A stretch of DNA of 51,708 nt from Actinacidiphila acidipaludis (GTDB lineage Bacteria > Actinomycetota > Actinomycetes > Streptomycetales > Streptomycetaceae). The position numbers and the translations under genes were made by a program. A model generated the notes under the pieces. It was not told where the DNA came from. It saw only the letters and a program-made list of their open reading frames with translations, and ran no database searches. The stretch is from NCBI RefSeq assembly GCF_019890725.1, contig NZ_JAINZZ010000058.1, positions 1 to 51,708 of the forward strand, written 5' to 3'. This document shows, in pieces, positions 8,655 through 16,836 of the stretch (position 1 is the first letter of the stretch; every line of letters begins with the position of its first letter).

Positions 8655-11285
8655 GTGTCCCCTGCAACCAAGGCCGCCCCCGACCAGGGCAATCCCGCGA
8701 GCACGGCGGGGGAGCGGCGGCCGCCCACCGGCGGTGCATGGGCACGCGGCCTGCGGGGAGCCGGCGGGCGGCTGCTCGCCCACGCCCGGCGCAGCGCCGC
8801 GACCCGCGCGGGGCTCGCCGCGGCCGTCCTGGCCTGCGTCGTCTTCTGCCTCGGGTCCCTGCTGGCGGGCAGCTATCCGCTCGGATCGCACACCCGCAAC
8901 ATCGTGGACCTCGGCAACCAGTACCTGCCGTACCACGCCTACTGGCGGAAGATGCTGCTCGGCGGCGCCGACGGCGACCTGTTCGTGAACTGGAACTCCG
9001 GGTTCGGCTCGAACTTCCTCGGCGACTTCGGCACCTACCTGAGCAGCCCCTTCGACCTGCTGGTGGTGCTGTTCCCGGCCGACCACGTCGAGCTGGCGCT
9101 GTACGTCATCACCACGCTGAAGATCACCGCGGCCGCCGCCGCGATGGCCGTGTTCCTGCTGCGGCTGCGGCGCGGGCCGTGGCAGGTCGCCGCCGTGCTG
9201 GGCGTGGCCTACGCGCTGTCGGGCTGGACGCTCGACAACGGCGCCACGGTGCCGATGTGGCTGGACGGCCTCACCGCGTTCCCGCTGCTGTGCCTGGTGG
9301 GGGAGTGGGCCCGGGCCGGACGGCGTCCGGTGCTGGGTCCGCTGGTCGTGGGCCTGGCTTGGGTGGCGAACTTCTACACCGCCTACATGGCCACCATCGG
9401 CGCGGCGATCGTGCTGCTGATCCGGCTGTTCACCGCGGACGAGTCGGGCCGGCGCCGGCTGCGCGGGCTGCTGCACGCCGCCCGCGGCGTACTCATCGGC
9501 ATCGGCCTCGCCGCCCCGCTGGTGCTGGTCATCTTCAAGGCCACCAAGGTCGCCGACCCCACACCCGTGGTGGTCTTCGACCCGGTCGCCTGGCGCGACT
9601 TCGCCGCCCGGCTGCTGCCCGCCACGACCAGCACGGCCACGCCCGCGCTCTTCATCGGCACCCCGGCCCTCGTCCTGGCGCTGACGCTGCCCTTCAACCG
9701 GGCGGTCGCCGCCCGCACCAGGGCCGTGTGGTCGGCAGCCCTGGTGCTGGTCGCACTGTCGCTCAACTGGGAGCCCACCCACCTGATCTGGCACGCGGGC
9801 GCCTCGCCGAACGGCATCCCCTACCGGCAGACGTTCGTGCTGTGCGGCCTGCTGGTCATCGCGGCCTGGCTGTCCGGCGCCGACGGACTGCCCGCGCTGC
9901 CCGCGCTGCTCGCCGGCGGTGCGCTGGTCCTCGCGCTGGCCGCGGCCGGGCACGGGCGTGAGGTCGTCGACCGCTGGTCCTACCCGGCCTTCGCCGCCGC
10001 CCTGCTGCTCGGGATCCTCGCCGCGGCCGCGCTGCTGCTCGCCCGGCGCCGCGGCCCCGGGGCGCGGGTGCTGCCGGTGGTGGCGCTGGCCCTGTTCGTC
10101 CTGGCGCAGGGCGGCGAGACCGCCGTGACGGGGATGCGTGTCGCCCAGCTCCAGCTGAAGGAGGTGTCCTGGTCGCCGCGGCTCGGTCCGGCCCAGGACG
10201 ACATGGCGGCGGCGGTGGCCGCCCGGGACGACTGGCCGCGGACGCGCACCGACCCCGGCAACGTGCCGGGCGGCAACGACGAGATGGTCGTGGGCGGGCA
10301 GGGCGCGGAGTACTACAGCAGCCTGACCGCGGACGACACCTCGTGGACGCTCTCCGAACTGGGCTTCGGCTACTACGCCAAGGGCCGGCACACCATGTCC
10401 CTCGACAACCCGGTGACCGACGCGATCTTCTCCATCGGCACCCGGATGCACTCCCAGCCGCTCGCCCCGCCGCGGACCGACCAGGTGCCGCGGGCCGTCA
10501 CCACCTCCACCACCTCGGCGGTGCCGCCGCTGGTGACCGTGCGCGGCGGGCTCCGGCTCGTAGAAGCCAAGCAGCACTGGGACCCCTCGGCGTTCGTCAA
10601 CCAGGAGACGGTGCTGGGCGCGAAGGTCTACGACCCGGCCGCCCCCATCGTGCGGACCGACCCGGCCAAGGGCTCCGCCGTCCTGACCACGACCTGCACG
10701 CCGGGCGCCCAGGTCTACTTCTGGGCGCCGCAGTACACGGGCGACGCCACGCTCGCCGGCGGCCGGCCGGTGGGCTTCGACGGCCATCTGCCCGCGGTCC
10801 GCGGCGCGATGCAGGCCGTCGGCACCGTCCCGGCGTCGGGCACCGTCAAGGTCGCGCTGAGCTTCGTCGGCCACCTGCGGCTGCCGCAGCAGTCGATCGG
10901 CTGCCTCGTCAGGAGCCGGCTGGACGCGGCGGTACGGCAGTTGACCGCGACCGGGGCGACCGACGTGCGCGTCGACGGCCACACCCTGACCGCCGACCTG
11001 CCGGCCGGCAGCACCGGCACGGCCGTCGTCGCCGTGCCGCGCATCAGCGGCTGGCGGTGCTCGGCCGGTGACGGGCACGCCACCTCCGCCCGCACCTACT
11101 GGGGCCTGATCGCCGTGCCGCTCGACGGCGGGGCGGACTCGATCAGCTGCTCCTTCCAGCCGCCCGGGCTCAGGCTCGGCGGAGCGGTGGGAGCGGGCGC
11201 GCTGGTCTGCCTCGTCGCGACCGGCTGGTGGTACCGCAGGGCCGGACGGCGGGCCGGTGCGCGCGCCGAGGCGGCCGTCGCCTGA
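8655..11285 (+). CDS. YfhO family polytopic membrane protein (GT-C glycosyltransferase-like)
   Basis: This 876-residue integral membrane protein has a cytoplasmic N-terminus of about 45 residues and a first helix near 50-70. The conserved YfhO segment GSHTRNIVDLGNQYLPYHAYWRKM follows, then about ten more hydrophobic helices to residue ~515, a large extracytoplasmic region (~520-830) and a last helix near the C-terminus. In Bacillus and Listeria, YfhO-type proteins transfer sugars from undecaprenyl-phosphate onto lipoteichoic acid. Beside a wall-polymer cluster, a role in decorating that polymer is a reasonable inference. The GTG at 8655 has GGAGG 5 nt upstream, which beats the 28-codon in-frame extension. 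Confidence 0.85.
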   Translation: MSPATKAAPDQGNPASTAGERRPPTGGAWARGLRGAGGRLLAHARRSAATRAGLAAAVLACVVFCLGSLLAGSYPLGSHTRNIVDLGNQYLPYHAYWRKMLLGGADGDLFVNWNSGFGSNFLGDFGTYLSSPFDLLVVLFPADHVELALYVITTLKITAAAAAMAVFLLRLRRGPWQVAAVLGVAYALSGWTLDNGATVPMWLDGLTAFPLLCLVGEWARAGRRPVLGPLVVGLAWVANFYTAYMATIGAAIVLLIRLFTADESGRRRLRGLLHAARGVLIGIGLAAPLVLVIFKATKVADPTPVVVFDPVAWRDFAARLLPATTSTATPALFIGTPALVLALTLPFNRAVAARTRAVWSAALVLVALSLNWEPTHLIWHAGASPNGIPYRQTFVLCGLLVIAAWLSGADGLPALPALLAGGALVLALAAAGHGREVVDRWSYPAFAAALLLGILAAAALLLARRRGPGARVLPVVALALFVLAQGGETAVTGMRVAQLQLKEVSWSPRLGPAQDDMAAAVAARDDWPRTRTDPGNVPGGNDEMVVGGQGAEYYSSLTADDTSWTLSELGFGYYAKGRHTMSLDNPVTDAIFSIGTRMHSQPLAPPRTDQVPRAVTTSTTSAVPPLVTVRGGLRLVEAKQHWDPSAFVNQETVLGAKVYDPAAPIVRTDPAKGSAVLTTTCTPGAQVYFWAPQYTGDATLAGGRPVGFDGHLPAVRGAMQAVGTVPASGTVKVALSFVGHLRLPQQSIGCLVRSRLDAAVRQLTATGATDVRVDGHTLTADLPAGSTGTAVVAVPRISGWRCSAGDGHATSARTYWGLIAVPLDGGADSISCSFQPPGLRLGGAVGAGALVCLVATGWWYRRAGRRAGARAEAAVA

Positions 11286-11361
11286 CGGCACACCGCACGA
11301 TCCCTGCCGGGGCCATGACCGCCGCCGGTCGCCGTACCTGCCGCGGCGCCCGGACGGCGAA

Positions 11362-11404
11362 ACGCCGGCCGGTGCAGCGCGCGTCGCGCTCCACCGGCCG
11401 GCGT
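11362..11404. terminator. Convergent terminator hairpin
   Basis: A perfect 13-bp inverted repeat (11362-11374 with 11392-11404, 17-nt loop) sits between the convergent YfhO and polysialyltransferase-like genes. Confidence 0.75.
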
Positions 11405-11449
11405 CGGTGTCTCGGGCCTCCGGGGCTCCCCGGGGTCCCGGCCCCGGTC

Positions 11450-12814
11450 TCAGCCGATCGTGGCCTTCTTCAGCGCGCGGGCCCGGCGGGCCACCCGGCG
11501 GACCGTGCGGTTGCGCGGCACGAACGCCAGGCGGGCCGGGATCGCGCCGGGCATCCCCAGCGTCGTCAGCCGCCGCCGCTTGAAGTACGGCCAGGTCTCC
11601 GCCGTCAGGTGGGCGCTCAGCCAGGCCACCGCCTCGTCCCGCAGCCCGGGGTGGGCCTTGGACTGCATGCAGTAGCCGACGGTGTGCAGCAGCGGCGTCA
11701 GATCCGCGGCCACGCTCCGCGGCGACGGCGGCGCCCAGGCGCGGACTGCGGCCGGGTCGCCGAGGTCGGGCAGCATCGCGTGGACGATGGTGACGGGGAT
11801 GCGGTTGCTGTTCTGGTACGGCGTCAGACGCTCCAGCAGCAGCCGGGTGCCGGTGCGCGCCACCGGGATGTCGTACAGCACGGACGCGGTGAGCAGCGCG
11901 GTGGAGAAGCAGCCCACGACCAGCGCGGGACGCATCTTCTGGTAGACGACCTCGGCCAGCACGGGCGTGTCGAGCACCGTCAACTCGGCGCCCAGCCGGG
12001 CGGCTTCGACCTTGAGCGGCTCCAGCCAGTGCGCCGGGGCCGTCGGGTGCGGCTTGAAGACGATCTGCCGGTGGCCGAGTGCGACGGCGCCGCGCACCAT
12101 CGACAGGTGGAGTTCCTCCTCCTCGGCGGTGCTGAGGATGTTCAGCGCCGAGAGGTACTGGCCGAGCAGCAGCGCGGAGTCCGCCGGCATCCGGTCGAGG
12201 GCCTCGACCTCGGAGTCGTCGGCGGCCGCGGCCACTTCGGCGAGCACTTTGGTGAACGCGGAGCCCGGCACCACCTCGGAGGGCACCCCGAACTCGGTGA
12301 GCAGCATGGGCTCCAGGCCCGGCACGAGGTCCAGGTGCAGCAGCTTGTCGATCCGGGTGTCCACCAGCAGCCCGAGCTTGTTGCGGGTCGGGCCGTACGA
12401 CATCAGGCCGTCGGCGTAGACGGTGATCGGGGCGTCGAGGAACACCTGGGCGGCCGAGAGGGCCGGCGGGACCTGCAGGGACTCCACGATCAGCTCGACG
12501 TCGTCGTCGCCGAGGTCCCAGAGCATCCGCAGGTGCCGTTCCCACAGGGGGACTTCGTTGGTGCGCGGGGTCCAGCCGCCGGGGTGCAGCGGGTGGACGA
12601 ACGCGTTCCAGGACACCAGGCGGTCGAAGCGGCCGCGCAGCGGCTCGAAACCGGGTGCCTGGTCCAGGCTGGGGTTGGTCTCGGGGACCGAGGCGTTGTT
12701 GCAGACCACCAGGATGCGGCGGTCGGCCGGGCGGATCGCGCCGGCGTCCATCGCGGCGGCCAGCGTCGCCGCGCCGTACAGGGTGGAGGCGAGGAAGAGC
12801 TGCGTCGTGGCCAT
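11450..12814 (-). CDS. Alpha-2,8-polysialyltransferase-family protein (PF07388-like)
   Basis: This 454-residue protein resembles bacterial capsule polysialyltransferases. It opens with a GT-B-type strand (TQLFLASTLYGAATLAAAM). It has the family's HP motif in IVFKPHPTAPAHW (about residue 270) and the downstream S motif in VVGCFSTALLTASVLYD (about residue 320), which in relatives bind the CMP moiety. It probably polymerises or adds nonulosonic acid residues using the CMP-sugar made by the neuAB genes at 15574-17784. Its ATG overlaps the stop of the preceding GT2 gene (TGATG, 1-nt overlap), so the two are translationally coupled. Confidence 0.78.
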   Translation of the reverse strand: MATTQLFLASTLYGAATLAAAMDAGAIRPADRRILVVCNNASVPETNPSLDQAPGFEPLRGRFDRLVSWNAFVHPLHPGGWTPRTNEVPLWERHLRMLWDLGDDDVELIVESLQVPPALSAAQVFLDAPITVYADGLMSYGPTRNKLGLLVDTRIDKLLHLDLVPGLEPMLLTEFGVPSEVVPGSAFTKVLAEVAAAADDSEVEALDRMPADSALLLGQYLSALNILSTAEEEELHLSMVRGAVALGHRQIVFKPHPTAPAHWLEPLKVEAARLGAELTVLDTPVLAEVVYQKMRPALVVGCFSTALLTASVLYDIPVARTGTRLLLERLTPYQNSNRIPVTIVHAMLPDLGDPAAVRAWAPPSPRSVAADLTPLLHTVGYCMQSKAHPGLRDEAVAWLSAHLTAETWPYFKRRRLTTLGMPGAIPARLAFVPRNRTVRRVARRARALKKATIG

Positions 12815-13887
12815 CAGGCGACCGCCGATCCGTTGTTGTCGACCGCGTCGTCGTCGTCATCGTCCGGCACCGCCGCCGATCCGTTCACGCCCGCGCCCTG
12901 TGCCGGTTCGGTGTCCGAGCCGTCGGGCCGGGCGCCCAGCCGCCGGCGCAACCGCCGGATCCGCGTGCTGCGTTCGAGGTCCATCGAGTCGAGCACGTCG
13001 TTGAGCACGTCCTTGGGCAGGCGCGAGAGCAGCGCGGCGCAGTTGGCCTTGAGGCGGCGGGCCATGGCCGGCTCGAACCGGTCGATCTGGTCCAGGTGGA
13101 AGACGATGAGCGCGCAGAACTGGCGGACGGCCTTGGGCAGGAAGCGGTCGCCGTCCGGGTCCTTGGCCAGCATGTCGAAGACCATCTCGCACGAGCGGAT
13201 GAAGTCCAGCTGGCGCTCGTCGCCGATCTGCGTCAGCGACGTCGACACGCTGCGGCGGTAGTGCATGCCCAGCAGCCCGACCACGCCGACCGACTCGGCC
13301 TCCAGGTGCATCCGCCAGGACCACAGCCGGTCCTCTGCGGTGCGCAGCGTCTCCGGCATGCGCATCAGGCCGCGCTCCACCGCGCGGCGGTGGTAGGCGC
13401 CGAACGGCAGGTTGGGATAGTCGACGAGGGAGGGGCGGTCGGCCGGAAGAATGCAGGTACGCGGGTCGAGTGCGACATTACGGCGGCCGTGCGGGACCCG
13501 GATGATGTCGCGCTGGGCGCCGGTGCACTTGATGTGGTCGGTGCGCAGGAAGTCGACGTCGAGGTCGTCCATCGCCTTGACCAACCGGGGCAGATAATCC
13601 GGAGCCATCCAGTCGTCGCCGTCCATGAAGGTGAGGTATTCGCCTTCGGCCGCGTCCAGACCCGCGTTGCGCAGCGCGGAGACCCCGGCGTGCTCCCGGA
13701 GCAGGACGCGCGCGCCCGGCAGCGTGCGCGCCCCTTCTTCCAGCAGACGGGGCGTCTGGTCCGTGGACCCGTCGTCCATGAGCAGCATCTCGAAGTCCGA
13801 GCGGGCGTTGGCCCTGAGGCTGCGCAAGGCGTCTGGGACGTATTGCTGCACGTTGTAGAACGTCACGATGACGGAGAGCTTGACCAC
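12814..13887 (-). CDS. Family 2 glycosyltransferase
   Basis: This 357-residue GT-A fold transferase starts with the GT2 signature SVIVTFYNVQQYVPDALRSL. It has the DxD-like region LLMDDGSTD, then LREHAGVSALRNAGLDAAEGEYLTFMDGDDW. The C-terminal third is Arg/Asp-rich and ends in a poly-Asp run. It is cytoplasmic and probably adds a sugar to the wall-polymer backbone or linkage unit; donor unknown. It is the first gene of a two-gene minus-strand operon with the polysialyltransferase-like gene and is divergent from the gene at 14073. The GTG start follows TAGGAT by 7 nt with no Shine-Dalgarno, consistent with leaderless translation. Confidence 0.9.
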   Translation of the reverse strand: MVKLSVIVTFYNVQQYVPDALRSLRANARSDFEMLLMDDGSTDQTPRLLEEGARTLPGARVLLREHAGVSALRNAGLDAAEGEYLTFMDGDDWMAPDYLPRLVKAMDDLDVDFLRTDHIKCTGAQRDIIRVPHGRRNVALDPRTCILPADRPSLVDYPNLPFGAYHRRAVERGLMRMPETLRTAEDRLWSWRMHLEAESVGVVGLLGMHYRRSVSTSLTQIGDERQLDFIRSCEMVFDMLAKDPDGDRFLPKAVRQFCALIVFHLDQIDRFEPAMARRLKANCAALLSRLPKDVLNDVLDSMDLERSTRIRRLRRRLGARPDGSDTEPAQGAGVNGSAAVPDDDDDDAVDNNGSAVA

Positions 13888-13894
13888 TCGCGGA

Positions 13895-13900
13895 ATCCTA
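13895..13900 (-). promoter_or_regulatory. Leaderless -10 element of GT2 operon
   Basis: TAGGAT on the minus strand is followed by 7 nt and then the GTG start. A TTGAGC at 15-nt spacing is a possible -35. No ribosome site is present. Confidence 0.5.
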
Positions 13901-14034
13901 GGGTCTCGCCCGTCGGCTCAATTGGCGAGCAGGGAACGTTTGGGTTAACGGAGATCGACCGGAAGGTGGTCCGAGCCGAATATGGCCGCGTGGTGAATTG
14001 GCGGCATGTTGTTTACCTCTTGTTGGCCCGGGAT

Positions 14035-14065
14035 TTGTCCCTCGAACCCAACCGCTTCCTACCGT
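14035..14065 (+). promoter_or_regulatory. Leaderless promoter of gene 14073
   Basis: TTGTCC (14035-14040), a 19-nt spacer, TACCGT (14060-14065), then 7 nt to the GTG start. The region upstream of the GTG has no Shine-Dalgarno. With the opposite-strand signal at 13895 it forms a divergent leaderless pair. Confidence 0.5.
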
Positions 14066-14072
14066 CTCCATC

Positions 14073-15371
14073 GTGCCAAAACGCAAGTCCGGCCCGTTGC
14101 GGGTCACGGTGGTCGCCGATTCGGACACCCGGTGGAAGTGGGGTGCGCTGACCGCGCGCCGTATCGATCCCGAGGCCCGTCTGGACGCCCGCCTGCTCCG
14201 GGGCAGGGCCACACCCACCCCGCGGCAGCTCGCCGAACTCGGCATACCCGCCGACTCCATGGTCGAGGCGACCGCCGCCGAGATCCTGGCAGGCGTCAAC
14301 GAGGAGAACTGCGACGTCGTCGTGGTCTCCTGCGTCGGCGGGACCGTCCAGGCGCTGCTGCACGGCTTCAACCGGGCCTGGGAGGGCCGCGGTTCGCGTC
14401 CCGTCGTGGTCACCGGGTACGTCGGCGTGGTCTACGAGAAGCTCGCCGACGGCCTGCTGCTGCGGGCCGGCGCGGACGTCGTCCTCGCCAACAGCGCCGA
14501 CGACGCACAGCGGTTCACCGCGGTGTACGAAGGTGTCGGCCACCCGGCGGACGCGATCGTCGAGACGGCACTGCCCTTCCTCGGCGGCGAGCCCCACCGG
14601 CCCGACGACACCCGGCCGTTCACCGTCACCTTCGCCGTCCAGCCGTCCGCACCCGAGGGCCGCGCCGACCGGATGCACCTGCTGCGCCGCACCGTCGAGC
14701 ACGCCCGGCGGCACCCCGAGCGCGCGGTCCTGGTCAAGCTGCGCAGCAAGCCGGGCGAGCACACCACGCACATCGAGGAGCACCCGTACCAGAAGCTGGT
14801 CGCCGGGCTGAACCCGCCGGACAACCTGAGCCTGGTCTACGGCAACATGGCGGAGGTCCTCGACCGCACCGACCTCCTGGTGACCGTCAGCTCCACCGCG
14901 GCCCTCGAGGCGCTGCACCGGGGAATCCCCACCGCGGTCCTCACCGACCTCGGGATCCGCGAGACCCTCGGCAACCACCACTTCCTCGGCTCGGGCTGCT
15001 ACGCCTCCTGGGACGAACTGGACGACGGCCACCTGCCGCAGGCCGACCCGGGCTGGACCGCCGCGCACGGGGTGGCGAGCACCGACCCCTACGCGGCGCT
15101 GCGCACCCGCGTCCGCTCCCTGCTGGACGCCCCCGAACTCCCGCGGCTGGCCCCGTACTACACGGCCCGCACGGCACCCGGCTACCTGCCCGGTGTGCTG
15201 GCCCGGCACGGCCTCGACATCAAGGGCAAGCCGGTCGCCGGCCTCGCCCCCGCCGAACCCGGACCGCTGCGGCGCGCCGTGCGCGACCTGGTCCGCAACT
15301 CCGCGCGGACCGCGTACCGCCAGGGCGTCCAGCGCGTCGCCCCCACCATCCGCCGCCTGGGCCAGCTGTGA
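14073..15371 (+). CDS. Putative glycosyltransferase (DUF6716-like), wall-polymer cluster
   Basis: This 432-residue cytoplasmic protein has GT-B-like features. A first Rossmann half starts at LRVTVVADSDTRWKWG and includes DVVVVSCVGGTVQALLHGF. A second half has VLVKLRSKPGEHTTHIEEHPY and LLVTVSSTAALEALHRGIPTAVL, which resembles the SST/nucleotide-binding end of UDP- or CMP-sugar transferases. I recall Streptomyces homologues labelled DUF6716 putative glycosyltransferase, but cannot check. It opens the plus-strand part of the cluster, 202 nt ahead of neuA. I chose the GTG at 14073 because conserved sequence starts there and a -10 element sits 7 nt upstream. Confidence 0.72.
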   Translation: MPKRKSGPLRVTVVADSDTRWKWGALTARRIDPEARLDARLLRGRATPTPRQLAELGIPADSMVEATAAEILAGVNEENCDVVVVSCVGGTVQALLHGFNRAWEGRGSRPVVVTGYVGVVYEKLADGLLLRAGADVVLANSADDAQRFTAVYEGVGHPADAIVETALPFLGGEPHRPDDTRPFTVTFAVQPSAPEGRADRMHLLRRTVEHARRHPERAVLVKLRSKPGEHTTHIEEHPYQKLVAGLNPPDNLSLVYGNMAEVLDRTDLLVTVSSTAALEALHRGIPTAVLTDLGIRETLGNHHFLGSGCYASWDELDDGHLPQADPGWTAAHGVASTDPYAALRTRVRSLLDAPELPRLAPYYTARTAPGYLPGVLARHGLDIKGKPVAGLAPAEPGPLRRAVRDLVRNSARTAYRQGVQRVAPTIRRLGQL

Positions 15372-15573
15372 CGGCGCCGCCCGGGACATCAGGATTCCGG
15401 CCCGAGCCCCGCCACCGGCCGGTGGCCGATCGCGGCGCCGCCGTGGCCGCCCGCGCGGTCACCCGCGCGGCGGCACAGGCCCCCGTCGGGCCGCACCCGA
15501 CCGACACCGACGCCCCTTTCGTGGCGCACCCCGCCGTGGGAACGGCGACCCGAGAAGTGACAGGAGCCATCCG

Positions 15574-16773
15574 ATGAACGACACGGCAAGTGCCGGCGCC
15601 CGCGTTCTGGCCGTCATCCCCGCCCGCGGCGGCTCCAAGGGCGTGCCCGGGAAGAACCTCGCACCGGTCGGCGGCATACCCCTGATCACCCGGGCGGTCC
15701 GCGCCTGCACCGGGGCCCGCCGCGTCGGCGCCGTCGTGGTGTCGACCGACGACCCGGTGATCGCCGAGGTCGCCCGCTCGGCCGGCGCCGAGGTCGTGCT
15801 GCGCCCGGCCGCCATCGCCGGCGACACCGCCACCAGCGAGGCCGCGGTCCTGCACGCCATGGACGCCCACACCGCGATGACCGGCGCCACCGCCGACGTC
15901 GTGCTGCTCGTGCAGTGCACCAGCCCGTTCATCACCACTGCGGAGGTCGACGGCGTCGTCGCCGCCGTCACCGAGGACGGCGCCGACACCGCCCTGACCG
16001 TCGCCCCCTTCCACGGCTTCGTCTGGCGGGAGACCGGCGCGTCCGGCGGCGGCACGGGCGTCAACCACGACAAGGCCACCCGGCCCCGCCGCCAGGACCG
16101 CCCGCGGGACCTGCTGGAGACCGGCGCCGTCTACGGCATGCGCGCCGACGGCTTCCGCGCCGCGGGCCACCGCTTCTTCGGCCGCACCGCGCTGGTGCAC
16201 ACCGACCCCGCCCGGGTGCTGGAGATCGACGAGCCCGCCGACCTCGAACGCGCCCGCGCCCTCGCGCCGCTGCTCGACCCGCAGGCGGCCACCCCGAGCG
16301 CCGACGACGTCGACGCGGTCGTCCTCGACTTCGACGGCACCCAGACCGACGACCGGGTGCTGATCGACGCCGACGGACACGAGTCCGTCACCGTGCACCG
16401 CGGCGACGGGCTCGGGGTGGCGGCGCTGCGCCGCGCGGGCATGCCCGTCCTCATCCTCTCCACCGAGACCAACCCGGTCGTCGCCGCACGCGCCCGCAAG
16501 CTGCAGGTTCCCGTGCTGCACGGCATCGACCGGAAGGACCTCGCACTCAAGCAGTGGTGCGAGGAGAACGGCATCGCGCCGGAACGGGTGCTCTACGCCG
16601 GCAACGACGTCAACGACCTGCCGTGCTTCGGCCTGGTCGGCTGGCCCGTCGCCGTCGCGGGCGCCCACGACGTGGTGCGTGCCGCCGCGCGCGCCGTCAC
16701 CACGGCCCACGGCGGGCACGGTGCGATCCGCGAGATCGCCGCCTGGCTGCTCGGTCCCACGCTGGCCCGCTGA
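15574..16773 (+). CDS. neuA: CMP-nonulosonate (sialate/Kdn) synthetase fused to KdsC-type HAD phosphatase
   Basis: This 399-residue fusion has two parts. Residues ~10-235 form a cytidylyltransferase of the NeuA/KdsB type, with the CTP-binding loop IPARGGSKGVPGKN, LVQCTSPF, and late GAVYGM and LEIDEPAD segments. Residues ~245-395 form a HAD phosphatase of the KdsC class: VVLDFDGTQTDD (nucleophile Asp), LILSTETN, HGIDRKD and YAGNDVNDLPCF. The first domain should activate a nonulosonic acid to the CMP-sugar; the second could remove the 9-phosphate first. RBS CAGGAG lies 7 nt before the ATG. neuB follows after 63 nt, so synthase, phosphatase and activase act in sequence in the cytoplasm. Confidence 0.9.
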   Translation: MNDTASAGARVLAVIPARGGSKGVPGKNLAPVGGIPLITRAVRACTGARRVGAVVVSTDDPVIAEVARSAGAEVVLRPAAIAGDTATSEAAVLHAMDAHTAMTGATADVVLLVQCTSPFITTAEVDGVVAAVTEDGADTALTVAPFHGFVWRETGASGGGTGVNHDKATRPRRQDRPRDLLETGAVYGMRADGFRAAGHRFFGRTALVHTDPARVLEIDEPADLERARALAPLLDPQAATPSADDVDAVVLDFDGTQTDDRVLIDADGHESVTVHRGDGLGVAALRRAGMPVLILSTETNPVVAARARKLQVPVLHGIDRKDLALKQWCEENGIAPERVLYAGNDVNDLPCFGLVGWPVAVAGAHDVVRAAARAVTTAHGGHGAIREIAAWLLGPTLAR

Positions 16774-16794
16774 CCCCCTCTCCGAAACCCCGAT

Positions 16795-16821
16795 ACCCGA
16801 CGTACCCGACGTAACCGACGA
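16795..16821. repeat. 9-bp tandem repeat before neuB
   Basis: Two copies of TACCCGACG and one of TAACCGACG lie head-to-tail in the 63-nt neuA-neuB gap. They are short and of unknown meaning. Confidence 0.7.
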
Positions 16822-16836
16822 CGAAGGACCACCCCC

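Noticed and set aside
8622..12860. 1412-codon open frame on the minus strand
   Set aside because: It is an antisense shadow of the YfhO gene that then runs out of frame through the polysialyltransferase-like gene. The translation is Arg/Gly/Ala-rich without any domain, while the other frames hold clear families.
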